64,000 nucleotides of DNA from Herbiconiux solani NBRC 106740 (GTDB lineage: Bacteria; Actinomycetota; Actinomycetes; Actinomycetales; Microbacteriaceae): positions 186,001-250,000 of the forward strand of contig NZ_BCST01000002.1 of the NCBI RefSeq assembly GCF_001571005.1. Direction: 5' to 3'. Positions within the stretch are counted from its first letter, which is position 1. Every line of letters starts with the position of its first letter. The notes under the pieces were generated by a model that searched no databases, was not told the DNA's origin, and worked only from the letters and a program-made list of their open reading frames with translations. This document shows, one piece after another, positions 51,397 to 60,359 of this stretch. Made by a program: the position numbers and the translations under genes.

Positions 51397-53817
51397 TCAC
51401 CGCCCGTTGTCGTCCCCGGTGTCCGCCGCCACAGCCCGCCCGTTCTCGCCGAACGGCAAGCCCGCGCTCCCCTGCACGTCCGGCGCGTCCTCCCCGTGCT
51501 CCCGCGTGTAGGCGCGGTGCGCGGCCCGCTCGTCGTCCATCCGCTGCGACAATCCCGCGTACGCGGTGCTGAGCCGCGGCACCCGCCGGATCACGTCCAT
51601 CACCAGCCGGAACCGGTCGAGGTCGTTCAGCATCAGCATGTCGAACGGGGTCGTCGTCGTGCCCATCTCCTTGAACCCGCGCACGTGGATGTTGCTGTGG
51701 TTGCTGCGCCGGTAGGTGAGACGGTGGATGAGCGAGGGGTAGCCGTGGAACGCGAACACGACGGGCTTGTCGTCCGTGAACACGGCGTCGAACGCGTCGC
51801 TGTCGAGGCCGTGCGGATGCTCGGTGCTGTCCTGCAGGCGCATCAGGTCGACGACGTTGACGAACCGCACCGCGAGATCCGGGATCTCGGTGCGGAGGAT
51901 CTGCACCGCCGCCATGGCCTCGACGGTCGGGATGTCGCCGGCCGCCGCCACGACGACCTCGGGCTCCTCGCCCTCCCGCTCGGTGCCGGCCCACTCCCAG
52001 ACGCTCAGCCCGCGGGCGCCGTGCGTCCGGGCCTCCTCGAGCGAGAGGAGCGTGGCGGTCGGCTGCTTGCCCGCGACGATCACGTTCACGTGGTCGCGCG
52101 TCGCCAGGCAGTGCTCGGCCGTGACCAGGAGGGTGTTCGCGTCCGGCGGCAGGTACACCCGCACGACGCTCGCCTTCTTGTTGACGACGTGGTCGAGGAA
52201 GCCCGGATCCTGGTGCGAGAACCCGTTGTGGTCCTGCCGCCAGACGTGCGACGACAGGAGGTAGGTGAACGACGAGATCGGCCGCCGCCAGTCGACCTCC
52301 GCGGCCGACTCGAGCCACTTCGCGAACTGGTTGAACATCGAGTCGACGATGTGGATGAAGGCCTCGTACGAGGTGAAGAGCCCGTGCCGGCCGGTCAGCA
52401 GGTAGCCCTCGAGCAGCCCCTGTGCGAGGTTCTCGCTGAGGATCTCGATCACCCGGCCGTTGTGCGAGAGGTGCTCGTCGGTCTCCAGCACCTCGGCCTG
52501 CCATTCTTTGGCCGTCACCTCGTAGACGTCGTCGAGCCGGTTGGAGGCCACCTCGTCCGGCCCGAAGATGCGGAAGCTGTCCGGGTTCACCCGGATCAGG
52601 TCACGGAGCCAGCGGCCGAGGATGCGGGTCGGCTCGACCACGGTCCCCCGCCCGCCCGAGATGTCCACGGCCTGCGGCTCGAGCGGCGGCATCGTGAGGG
52701 CGCGGCGGAGCAGGCCGCCGTTGCCGTTCGGGTTGTCGCTCATCCGCAGTTCGCCCTCGGGGCGGTCGCCGTCGAGCAGCGCCACCGGCCGGCCCTGCTG
52801 GTCGAAGAGCTCCTCGGGGCGGTAGCCCGTCATCCACTCCTCGAGCTGGGCGAGGTGCTCGGGGTTGTCGCGCACCGACGACAGCGGCACCTGGTGCGCG
52901 CGCCAGGTGTTCTCGACCGGCAGGCCGTCGACGAACTTGGGCCCCGTCCAGCCCTTCGGGGTCTTCAGGATGATCATCGGCCAGGCCGGGCGCTCGGTGC
53001 GGCCCTCGGTACGCGCCGCGTCCTGGATGGCGGTGATCTCGTCGAAGGCCTCGGCGAGCGCCGTCGCGAACCGCTCGTGCACGAGCGCCGGGTCTTCGTC
53101 GTCGAAGCCGCCGGAGACGATCCGGGGGCGGTAGCCGTAGCCGACGAACAGGGCTTCGAGCTCGTGCTCCGGGATGCGGGCGAGCACGGTCGGGTTGGCG
53201 ATCTTGTAGCCGTTGAGGTTGAGGATCGGCAGCACCGCCCCGTCCGTCGCCGGGCTGATGAACTTGTTCAGGTGCCAGCTCGTGGCGAGGGTCGCCGTCT
53301 CGGCCTCGCCGTCGCCGACGACGCAGGCGGTGATCAGGGACGGGTTGTCGAGCACGGCCCCGTAGGCGTGCACGAGCGAGTAGCCGAGCTCGCCGCCCTC
53401 GTTGATCGAGCCGGGGGTCTCGGGGGCCGCGTGCGAGGGGATGCCGCCGGGGAAGGAGAACTGGCGGAAGAGCTTGCGCATGCCCTCGCCGTTCCGGGTG
53501 ATGGGCGGGAAGAGCTCGGAGTAGGTGCCGTCGAGCCAGGCGTTCGCCACCACCCCGGGGCCGCCGTGCCCGGGTCCGGCGATGTAGAGCACGTTCGAGG
53601 AGCGCTCGACGATGACCTTGTTGAGGTGCGCCCAGATGAAGTTGAGCGCGGGCGTCGTTCCCCAGTGGCCGAGCAGCCGGGGCTTGATGTCGGAGGAACG
53701 AAGGGGCCGCTTCAGGAGCGGGTTGTCGAGCAGGTAGATCTGCCCGACCGAGAGATAGTTCGCCGCCCGCCACCAGGCGTCGACGACGGGCAGTGGGACC
53801 GTTCCGGGGGAGGTCAT
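51397..53817 (-). CDS. xfp: Phosphoketolase (Xfp)
   Basis: The 806-residue thiamine-diphosphate enzyme splits xylulose 5-phosphate or fructose 6-phosphate with phosphate into acetyl phosphate and an aldose phosphate. Phosphoketolase blocks are complete: [104 protein letters not shown] and [20 protein letters not shown]. Product acetyl phosphate is the substrate of ackA/pta 6-8 kb away. TAGGCT six nt before the ATG points to a leaderless mRNA. Confidence 0.96.
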   Translation of the reverse strand: MTSPGTVPLPVVDAWWRAANYLSVGQIYLLDNPLLKRPLRSSDIKPRLLGHWGTTPALNFIWAHLNKVIVERSSNVLYIAGPGHGGPGVVANAWLDGTYSELFPPITRNGEGMRKLFRQFSFPGGIPSHAAPETPGSINEGGELGYSLVHAYGAVLDNPSLITACVVGDGEAETATLATSWHLNKFISPATDGAVLPILNLNGYKIANPTVLARIPEHELEALFVGYGYRPRIVSGGFDDEDPALVHERFATALAEAFDEITAIQDAARTEGRTERPAWPMIILKTPKGWTGPKFVDGLPVENTWRAHQVPLSSVRDNPEHLAQLEEWMTGYRPEELFDQQGRPVALLDGDRPEGELRMSDNPNGNGGLLRRALTMPPLEPQAVDISGGRGTVVEPTRILGRWLRDLIRVNPDSFRIFGPDEVASNRLDDVYEVTAKEWQAEVLETDEHLSHNGRVIEILSENLAQGLLEGYLLTGRHGLFTSYEAFIHIVDSMFNQFAKWLESAAEVDWRRPISSFTYLLSSHVWRQDHNGFSHQDPGFLDHVVNKKASVVRVYLPPDANTLLVTAEHCLATRDHVNVIVAGKQPTATLLSLEEARTHGARGLSVWEWAGTEREGEEPEVVVAAAGDIPTVEAMAAVQILRTEIPDLAVRFVNVVDLMRLQDSTEHPHGLDSDAFDAVFTDDKPVVFAFHGYPSLIHRLTYRRSNHSNIHVRGFKEMGTTTTPFDMLMLNDLDRFRLVMDVIRRVPRLSTAYAGLSQRMDDERAAHRAYTREHGEDAPDVQGSAGLPFGENGRAVAADTGDDNGR

Positions 53818-53823
53818 GGCATC

Positions 53824-53829
53824 AGCCTA
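53824..53829 (-). promoter_or_regulatory. -10 box for leaderless phosphoketolase mRNA
   Basis: TAGGCT on the minus strand ends six nt before the ATG at 53817. Confidence 0.5.
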
Positions 53830-53885
53830 GGCGGGAGTAGCGTGAAAAACACGGGTTCGATCCCACAGGGAGAAGGAGTTCACGG

Positions 53886-54701
53886 ATGCCTTACGTCACC
53901 ACCGACGACGGGGTGCGGTTGCACTATCTGGAGCACGGCGACCCGATGGGCGACGTGGTGGTGCTGGTCGCCGGATTCACGTCCCCGGCCACGAGCTGGA
54001 GCGCCCAGCAGGCGACGCTCGCCGAGGCCGGCTACCGGGTGCTCTCGCTCGATCGCCGGGGTCACGGCGGATCCGACGAGCCTCCGGGAGGCGGCGACTC
54101 CATGAAGCGGCACGGCGACGACCTGGCCGCGTTCCTGATCGAGCTCGCGATCCCCGACACCGTGCTCATCGGCGCCTCGATGGGCGGCGACGCGATCTGG
54201 GCCTACCTCGACGCGCACGACGAGGACAACATCCGCGGCGTCGTGATCGTCGACCAGACCCCCAGGATGCTGAACGACGACGACTGGCCCTACGGCTTCT
54301 ACGGCTACGACGAGTCGAACCGCGACACCTACTTCGCCGACTCCTTCCCCGACCCCGGGCGGGTGAGCCTGCTGTCCAAGGGCCCGGTGCGGATCGCCCG
54401 GCTCGTGAAGGCGTTCGGCCGCGGCGACACCAAGCGCCTCTCCGACACCGAGAAGGCGCTCTTGAACGATTACGCGAAATCGGATTGGCGCGCGGTGATC
54501 GGCCGCAGCCGGATGCCCGTGCTCTTCGTCGCAGGTCGGGAGAGCGAGTACTGGCCGAGCGAGCACGCCGCCGCGGCTGCCGCCCTGGCGAAGAAGGGCA
54601 GGTCGGTCGTGATCGACAAGGCCGGCCACGCTGCGAACATCGAGCAGCCGGCGCTGTTCGACGAGCAGCTGCTGCAGTTCCTCGGCGAGCTGCGCGACTG
54701 A
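53886..54701 (+). CDS. Alpha/beta-hydrolase-fold enzyme
   Basis: The 271-residue protein has the alpha/beta hydrolase layout: oxyanion segment VAGFTSPATSW, LDRRGHGGSDEP, nucleophile elbow GASMGG (Ser at about 98), acid in VAGRESEYWP region and catalytic His in AGHAANIEQP. Its pattern (RGHGxSD, GASMGG) is close to esterases and haloperoxidase-like enzymes. The ATG follows AAGGAG at ideal spacing. It is divergent from phosphoketolase and ends before a hairpin. Substrate unknown. Confidence 0.88.
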   Translation: MPYVTTDDGVRLHYLEHGDPMGDVVVLVAGFTSPATSWSAQQATLAEAGYRVLSLDRRGHGGSDEPPGGGDSMKRHGDDLAAFLIELAIPDTVLIGASMGGDAIWAYLDAHDEDNIRGVVIVDQTPRMLNDDDWPYGFYGYDESNRDTYFADSFPDPGRVSLLSKGPVRIARLVKAFGRGDTKRLSDTEKALLNDYAKSDWRAVIGRSRMPVLFVAGRESEYWPSEHAAAAAALAKKGRSVVIDKAGHAANIEQPALFDEQLLQFLGELRD

Positions 54702-54723
54702 GCAACCCTGCCGTCTGACCCCC

Positions 54724-54752
54724 GGTGCGGGAAACCGCGCGGAACCCGCACC
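54724..54752 (+). terminator. Hairpin after the alpha/beta hydrolase gene
   Basis: GGTGCGGG (54724-54731) and CCCGCACC (54745-54752) are exact inverse copies. CGGTGCGGGAAAC is repeated directly at 54723-54735 and 54757-54769, so the region could form alternative stems. Confidence 0.55.
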
Positions 54753-54895
54753 CGAACGGTGCGGGAAACATCCTGGGCCCGGTGCGGAACCCGCTGCTAG
54801 CTTGCCCCCTCAAGCACGCTCTTCGTGTTCTGCAACGACGCGACACGAGAACCCGCGTCACCAGCATCCGCGTCACACAATCCAGGGGGTCTCCA

Positions 54896-57472
54896 ATGCA
54901 CATCGTCCATGAGTCCGTTCCGCCGGCAGCTCGCCGGCGACGGCTCGCCTCTGTGGCCACGGCCACCGTCTTCGCCGTCGCGGCGACCCTCGGCGTCGTC
55001 GCCGGCGCCGCGCTCCCCGGCACCGCCGCTCCCGCCCAGGCCGCCGGCAACACCGTCGTCTCGCTCACCTTCGACGACGGCAACGCCGACCAGCTGGCCG
55101 CCGCTGCGACCCTCACGCAGAAGGGCCTGAAGGGCACCTTCTACATCATCTCCGGCGCGGTCGGCCAGCCCGACTACCTCACCCAGGCGAACCTGCAGAC
55201 GATCCACTCGGAGGGCCACGAGATCGGCGGTCACACCGTCCACCACCAGGATCTGACGACCCTCGCGACCGACGACGTGAAGCGCGAGATCTGCAACGAC
55301 CGCGTGAACCTCACCAACTGGGGCTTCCCCGTCACGAGCTTCGCCTACCCCTACGCCTCGGTGAACGACTCGGTCGAGGCCGTGGCCGGCGAGTGCGGCT
55401 ACAACAGCGCTCGCGGGCTCGGCGACCTGAAGACGCCCCCCGGCACCGGATGCCCCGACTGCGACGTCTCCGAGACGATCCCGCCGACCGATCCGCTGCT
55501 GACCCGCGCCGCCGACCAGGTCGACAGCACCTGGGACCTCGCCACCCTGCAGTCCCGCGTGACCCAGGCCGATGCGACGGGCGGATGGGTGCAGTTCACC
55601 TTCCACCACATCTGCGCGACCACCTGCGACACCGCCCCGGTGAACGCCACGATCTCGTCCGACCTGTTCGACCAGTTCACGACCTGGCTGCAGCAGTGGC
55701 AGGCCAACGGCAACGGCACCGTCAAGACGGTCAACGACGTGATCGGCGGCGCCGTGAAGCCCGTCATCGCCGGCCCGCCGCTCGCCCCCGCGCCCGGCCC
55801 CGGCCAGAACGGCACGCAGAACCCGAGCCTGGAGACCCCCGGCACGGTCGTCAACATGCCGCAGTGCTGGTGGGGTTCGAGCTTCGGCACGAACACGCCC
55901 GTCTTCACCACCGTGACCCCCGGCCACACCGGCGCCACCGCGGCGAAGGTCACCGTCACGAACTACGTGAGCGGTGATGCGAAGCTGCTGGCCCTGTTCG
56001 ACGAATCCGGATGCTCGCCCAGCGTGACACCGGGCCACACGTACTCGTTGCGGGCCTTCTACACCTCGACCGCGCCCACCCAGTTCGCGATCTACACCCG
56101 CAACACGCTCGGCACCTGGACCTACTGGACCTCGAGCCCGCTCTACAGCCCGGCGACCGCCTACACCCAGGCCTCGTTCACGACCCCGGCCATCCCGGCC
56201 GACATCACCGGCATCAGCTTCGGCCTGAACCTCACCTCGAACGGCGAGCTGGTCACGGATGACTACGGGATGTACGACAGTGACGGTGCGCCGCTGCTCG
56301 CCCTCAGCCCGGTCGCCCCGACCGTGGCAGGGACCGCCCAGGTCGGTTCCGTGCTCACCGCGACCGTGGCCCCGTGGGCACCGGACCCGGTGGCGCTCAC
56401 CTACCAGTGGAACGCGAACGGCACGGCCATCGCCGGAGCGACAGGCCTGACCTACACGCCGGTCTCCGGTGACGTGGGCAAGGCGATCACCTTCACCGTC
56501 TCGGGCACGAAGACCGGTTACGAGCCGCTCTCCACGGTCTCGGCTCCGACCGCCGCGGTGACCGCCGCTGCTGCCACCGTCGTCCGGCTGGGTGGCGCAG
56601 ACCGTTACGCGGTCTCGGCCGCCGTCTCGGCCAGCACGTTCGCGGCGGGTGTCCCGGTGGCCTACGTGGCCTCCGGCGAGACCTTCCCCGACGCGCTCTC
56701 CGGATCGGCCGCGGCCGGCAAGCAGGGCGGCCCGGTGCTGCTGGTCATGAAGGACAGCATCCCGAACTCGATCGGCGCCGAACTCGCCCGTCTGGCTCCC
56801 AAGAAGATCGTCGTGCTCGGCGGCCCGAACACGATCTCGGATGCGGTAGTGCAGTCCCTCCAGGGAACCGCACCCACCACCCGGGTCGCCGGGGCCGATC
56901 GGTACTCGGGTTCCGCCGCCGTCTCGGCGTCGGTGTTCTCGCCGAACGTCCCGGTCGCCTACGTGGCCTCCGGCGAGGTGTTCCCGGATGCGCTCTCGGC
57001 CTCGGCCGTGGCGGGCAAGCTCGGCGGCCCGGTGCTGCTGGTCACCAAGACCGGCGTCCCGAGCAGCGTGAGCGACGAGCTCAAGCGCCTCAAGCCGGCG
57101 AAGATCGTCGTGCTCGGCGGAGCGAACACGGTCGCCGACTCGGTGATCAACTCGCTCGGAACGATCGCACCGACCACGAGGGTGACCGGAGCAGACCGCT
57201 TCGCCACCTCCGCGGCCGTGTCGGCCTCGGCCTTCACCCCCGGTGTCCCGGTCGTCTACATCGCCTCCGGAGCCGTGTTCCCCGACGCACTGTCGGGATC
57301 GGCCGCCGCGATCGTCAAGGGAGGCCCGGTGCTGCTCGTCAACTCCGACAGCATCCCGGCGGCCGTCGCGACCGAACTGAACCGGCTGAACCCGGCGAAA
57401 ATCGTGGTGCTCGGTGGCCCCAACACCGTGTCGGACTCACTCGTCGGCACGCTGCAGGGCTACATCGGTTGA
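54896..57472 (+). CDS. Secreted polysaccharide deacetylase with three cell-wall-binding repeats
   Basis: The 858-residue exported protein has a signal peptide (ATVFAVAATLGVVAGAALPG ... AQA), a NodB-type deacetylase domain (about 50-270: VVSLTFDDGNAD, EIGGHTVHHQDL, TSFAYPYASV), a carbohydrate-binding-like beta domain (about 305-460), an Ig-like domain (about 465-555, TYQWNANGTAIAGATG) and three cell-wall-binding type 2 repeats (about 565-858), each starting with RLGGADR/RVAGADR/RVTGADR and carrying VAYVASG...FPDALS and KIVVLGG.NT. The start has GGGGGT upstream. It probably deacetylates peptidoglycan or an exopolysaccharide while bound non-covalently to wall polymer. Confidence 0.93.
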   Translation: MHIVHESVPPAARRRRLASVATATVFAVAATLGVVAGAALPGTAAPAQAAGNTVVSLTFDDGNADQLAAAATLTQKGLKGTFYIISGAVGQPDYLTQANLQTIHSEGHEIGGHTVHHQDLTTLATDDVKREICNDRVNLTNWGFPVTSFAYPYASVNDSVEAVAGECGYNSARGLGDLKTPPGTGCPDCDVSETIPPTDPLLTRAADQVDSTWDLATLQSRVTQADATGGWVQFTFHHICATTCDTAPVNATISSDLFDQFTTWLQQWQANGNGTVKTVNDVIGGAVKPVIAGPPLAPAPGPGQNGTQNPSLETPGTVVNMPQCWWGSSFGTNTPVFTTVTPGHTGATAAKVTVTNYVSGDAKLLALFDESGCSPSVTPGHTYSLRAFYTSTAPTQFAIYTRNTLGTWTYWTSSPLYSPATAYTQASFTTPAIPADITGISFGLNLTSNGELVTDDYGMYDSDGAPLLALSPVAPTVAGTAQVGSVLTATVAPWAPDPVALTYQWNANGTAIAGATGLTYTPVSGDVGKAITFTVSGTKTGYEPLSTVSAPTAAVTAAAATVVRLGGADRYAVSAAVSASTFAAGVPVAYVASGETFPDALSGSAAAGKQGGPVLLVMKDSIPNSIGAELARLAPKKIVVLGGPNTISDAVVQSLQGTAPTTRVAGADRYSGSAAVSASVFSPNVPVAYVASGEVFPDALSASAVAGKLGGPVLLVTKTGVPSSVSDELKRLKPAKIVVLGGANTVADSVINSLGTIAPTTRVTGADRFATSAAVSASAFTPGVPVVYIASGAVFPDALSGSAAAIVKGGPVLLVNSDSIPAAVATELNRLNPAKIVVLGGPNTVSDSLVGTLQGYIG

Positions 57473-57579
57473 TCGGCCTGCGCAGTCCCCACCGCGCACC
57501 CCGAACCCGATAACCGGCACCACCCCAGATGGCCGATCGCGTGTCCCCCCGCACGCGGTCGGCCATCGTCCTATTCCCG

Positions 57580-57641
57580 GGGCATCCTTCTCGATCGACC
57601 TTTTTCGGGCATCCTTCTCCGGGCATCCGCTGGACGGATGC
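57580..57641. repeat. GGGCATCC direct repeats and hairpin upstream of the PH-like gene
   Basis: GGGCATCCTTCTC occurs at 57580-57592 and 57607-57619, and GGGCATCC again at 57621-57628, where GCATCCG (57623-57629) pairs with CGGATGC (57635-57641). The 268-nt gap between the deacetylase and the PH-like gene otherwise shows no gene. A terminator for the deacetylase gene is one reading. Confidence 0.5.
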
Positions 57642-57740
57642 TGGGGGCCGGATCGTGGTTGTCCCCCGTTCGGCCTCTACAGCGGCTTCCCCCCACGCTC
57701 TAGCGTGGAGGGGACCATCGAACAGTAGAGGTGACCGCGG

Positions 57741-58367
57741 ATGAGCACTCGGCCCCGCACCACGGCCACGATCGTACGGCCGAGGGCGCAGCTCGTCGCC
57801 CAGACCCGCCTCGTCGCCGCCGCCCTCATCCTGCCGATCATGGCGGCCATGCTCTGGTTCGCGATCCCGCGCGGCACCTGGCCGCGGGTGATCATCGCCT
57901 TCGCGTTCGTGCTCGCCATCTACGCGACCGGGGCGGCGCTGCTGCGGGCGGTGAGCATCCGGCTCGATCACGACGCCATCGTGGAGCGCGGCTTCTTCCT
58001 CCGCGAGAACCGGATCCCCGCGAAGCGGGTGGCGTCGGCCGTGATCCTCGACGTCTACCGCGGTGCGTCGTCCGAGACCAGCCGGCAACTGTTCTTGCTC
58101 GACTCGGCGGGCGTTCTGCTGCTCAGGATGCGCGGGGAGTTCTGGTCGAACGACGACATCGAGACCGTGGCCACGGCCGTGGACGTGCCGGTGCGACGCC
58201 GGCCGGATCCCGTCACCTCGGCGCAGCTGCGTGCCGAGCTGCCCGAGCTGCTCTACTGGTTCGAGCGCTGGCCGTGGGCCGGCCGGCTCGCGGCCGCCGG
58301 GGTGATCGCGCTGCTCGCGCTCGTGCTGATCGCGCTGATGTCGCCGGCGAGCCTCGTCGTCAGCTGA
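57741..58367 (+). CDS. Membrane protein with PH-like domain
   Basis: The 208-residue protein has two N-terminal spans (LVAAALILPIMAAMLWFAIP and VIIAFAFVLAIYATGAALLR), a PH-like beta domain (about 70-150: IRLDHDAIVERGFFLRENRI, FLLDSAGVLLLRM) and a final span near the C terminus (AAGVIALLALVLIALM). This layout recalls the small actinobacterial membrane proteins with bacterial PH domains. AGAGGTGACC precedes the ATG. Role unknown; membrane-stress functions are typical guesses for this group. Confidence 0.75.
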   Translation: MSTRPRTTATIVRPRAQLVAQTRLVAAALILPIMAAMLWFAIPRGTWPRVIIAFAFVLAIYATGAALLRAVSIRLDHDAIVERGFFLRENRIPAKRVASAVILDVYRGASSETSRQLFLLDSAGVLLLRMRGEFWSNDDIETVATAVDVPVRRRPDPVTSAQLRAELPELLYWFERWPWAGRLAAAGVIALLALVLIALMSPASLVVS

Positions 58368-58382
58368 CGCGGCTGTCAGAGG

Positions 58383-58889
58383 TCAGTCGAGCGGGTCGTC
58401 CCAGCCCGGCACCCTCACGGTCGGGATGCCGAGGGAGCGCCAGACCGCGACCACCGCGGGGTTGTCGTCGATCGCGAGCACCGGCTCGTGGCCGAGCGAT
58501 CGCATCCGGTCGTGGAGGGCGCGCTTCACGACGGCATCGGGGCGCTGGTCGGCATGGGCGCGCATCCCGAGCGCGACGAACGGGACCTCCCACTTCGTGA
58601 GCCAGCTGCGCGTGCGATGGCGCCAGCGCTCGGTGCGCGAGGTCAGCGCGACGATGTCGAAGCCGGCCCGGTCGAGAGCGCGGGTGAGCGCCGCGACCTC
58701 GGCGACCGGGGGCACCCAGCTCGCCGCGCGGTGGAACTTCTCGAAGTTGCGCCGGCGGGGGTCGTCGAGCACGTAGTGGCGGATTCCGGACACGTCGGCG
58801 AGCGTGCCGTCGACGTCGACGATCACCGCGGGGCGCCGGGGCTCGCCGGGCCGCTGCTCGTCGGCCCGGGGCTCGCCGGGCGCGGTCAC
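58383..58889 (-). CDS. HAD phosphatase similar to polynucleotide kinase 3'-phosphatase domain
   Basis: The 168-residue protein is a HAD-superfamily phosphatase: motif I VIVDVDGTLADV, motif II IVALTSRTERW, a Lys in the VVKRALHDRM segment and motif IV VLAIDDNPAVVAVW. The spacing and the FEKFHRAASW/RTRSWL pattern are like the phosphatase part of T4 polynucleotide kinase, which removes 3'-phosphates from nucleic acids; stand-alone proteins of this type occur in actinobacteria and phages. The GTG start overlaps the stop of the nucleotidyltransferase gene (GTGA), so both are made together and may act on the same nucleic acid end. Confidence 0.78.
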   Translation of the reverse strand: MTAPGEPRADEQRPGEPRRPAVIVDVDGTLADVSGIRHYVLDDPRRRNFEKFHRAASWVPPVAEVAALTRALDRAGFDIVALTSRTERWRHRTRSWLTKWEVPFVALGMRAHADQRPDAVVKRALHDRMRSLGHEPVLAIDDNPAVVAVWRSLGIPTVRVPGWDDPLD

Positions 58890-59599
58890 GATCTCGCCCA
58901 GCAGGAGAGGTGCACGGCGTGCAGCGCCTCGTCGATGCGCGCGCGGTCGGCCTCGTCCGGAAGCGAGGAGGCGGCGATCGCCTCGGCCAGCCGGACGTCG
59001 AGCTCGTCCGCGAGCGCGAGCACCTCCTCCAGTGGCACGGCCCCGCGCCGGATCGCGCCCAGCAGCTCGGCGGTGCGGGGCACCAGCGGCAGCTGGAGCG
59101 CTCCGGTCTCCATCAGCTCGATCCCCTGCAGGGCGACGCGCACGAGGTGGTAGCCGTACTTGGTGTCGAAACCGTGTTCGCGCACCAGCTCGGGCCGCGC
59201 CGGGTGCCCGCTGCGCCCGCCCGTCATCGCCTCCCGCTGGCTCCGCGCGTAGCCGCGGAACCGTTCACCCGCCTCGCGGGAGACGAAGGCGTCGCGGATG
59301 CCGAGCACCCGCTGCCACTCCGCCGAGTCGTCGAGCAGCGCGGGCGCCCAGAGCAGCAGCAGGGTCGTCGGGTTGCCGGCCGCGGCGAGCGCCGCCCACT
59401 TGCGGAGCGGGTACAGCACCCGGTCGATGCCCTCAGCGTCCGCGTGGGCGCTGACCGCGCGGGCGGGCGGCTCGATGCCGGTGACCTGGCGGGGTTCCTC
59501 GACGAAGACGCTCATCACGTCCCGGTCCGAGCCGGCGGTCGCGACCCCGAGGGCCGTCGAGCCGTACTCGGCGCTCACGATCACCTGTCGGGCGTCCAT
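58886..59599 (-). CDS. Nucleotidyltransferase (Pol beta superfamily, YcgL-like)
   Basis: The 237-residue protein begins with the minimal nucleotidyltransferase motif: VSAEYGSTALGVATAGSDRD, where GS and SDRD supply the nucleotide- and metal-binding residues. The rest is helical, with HGFDTKYGYHLVRVALQGIE and EALHAVHLSC resembling predicted nucleotidyltransferases of the YcgL type found in phages and bacteria. The ATG follows AGGAGCTG. It is coupled with the HAD phosphatase gene. The pair suggests nucleic-acid end processing (for instance tRNA or break repair), but the substrate is unknown. Confidence 0.78.
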   Translation of the reverse strand: MDARQVIVSAEYGSTALGVATAGSDRDVMSVFVEEPRQVTGIEPPARAVSAHADAEGIDRVLYPLRKWAALAAAGNPTTLLLLWAPALLDDSAEWQRVLGIRDAFVSREAGERFRGYARSQREAMTGGRSGHPARPELVREHGFDTKYGYHLVRVALQGIELMETGALQLPLVPRTAELLGAIRRGAVPLEEVLALADELDVRLAEAIAASSLPDEADRARIDEALHAVHLSCWARS

Positions 59600-59693
59600 C
59601 GCAGCTCCTGTCGTCGGGCGGACCGCGCCCGTCGCGCTCTGCGGCCGGCGTCCCCGGATCCGGTGTCCCGGACGATCGAAGTCCGCCAGGCTA

Positions 59694-60359
59694 TCAGGCG
59701 CGCACGAAGAGCACACCCTGCTCGTCGCGCCGCAGTTCGCGGAAGCCCACCCGCGGGTAGAACGCGAGAGCCCCGGTGTTGCGGGGGTCGACCACGAGGT
59801 GGATCCCGGATGCGCCCGCCGCCTTAAGTCGCGCGACCACGCCCTCGACGAGTCGCCGGCCGACACCGCGACCCTGGGCCTCGGGGAGCAGGTCGACGTG
59901 CAGGTGGGCCGGGTACTCGTCGACCTCGGGAATGACCAGGCCGAGCGCGTGCTGCCGCCGCTCCTCGGGCGTGAGGGTGGTGGGGCGGTCGCGGAACTGC
60001 TCGGCGAACCGCCGGGTGTCCGGCGCGCCGAGCGCATAGCCGACCACCCGTCCGGCCGCCTGGGCGAGCAGGGCGAAGCGCGGCTCGAGATCGAGGTAGG
60101 GCGCTGCCCAGCGTTCGGTGAGCGGGTCGGGATCGTCGCCGACCAGGGTGCGGGTGGCATCCGCTCCCGCGTCACCGGTCAGCACGCAGATCTGCAGCAC
60201 CGCCTCCCGCTCGGCGGCATTCCGCTCGTCGAACCCACGGAGCACGATGGGCTCCGGCCGCCCCTCGGCAGGCGCGCCCCGGCGGTCGGCCGAACCGGCC
60301 GAAGCGGCCGAAGCGGCCGAACCGGCCAGGGGATGCTCGTCGCCCGGAGTCTCAGACAC
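59694..60359 (-). CDS. GNAT-family acyltransferase in a racemase operon
   Basis: The 221-residue protein has an Ala/Ser-rich N-terminal tail (about 1-35) and a GNAT domain: YALGAPDTRRF, LPEAQGRGVGRRLVEGVVAR (acyl-CoA loop) and LVVDPRNTGALAFYPRVGF. The PAHLHVDLLPEAQGRG block is typical of a subgroup of GNATs. The GTG start overlaps the enolase-superfamily gene by eight nt. In Geobacillus a GNAT succinyltransferase works with an N-succinylamino acid racemase on D-amino acids; the same pairing here suggests that this protein acylates an amino acid. Confidence 0.82.
   Translation of the reverse strand: MSETPGDEHPLAGSAASAASAGSADRRGAPAEGRPEPIVLRGFDERNAAEREAVLQICVLTGDAGADATRTLVGDDPDPLTERWAAPYLDLEPRFALLAQAAGRVVGYALGAPDTRRFAEQFRDRPTTLTPEERRQHALGLVIPEVDEYPAHLHVDLLPEAQGRGVGRRLVEGVVARLKAAGASGIHLVVDPRNTGALAFYPRVGFRELRRDEQGVLFVRA

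Noticed and set aside
51268-54105. Plus-strand open frame of over 900 codons
   Set aside because: Antisense shadow of phosphoketolase, then out of frame with the alpha/beta hydrolase; no motif.
57473-57740. Short open frames on the plus strand in this gap
   Set aside because: They have no ribosome binding site, Arg/Pro/Ser-rich products and cover repeats and a hairpin.
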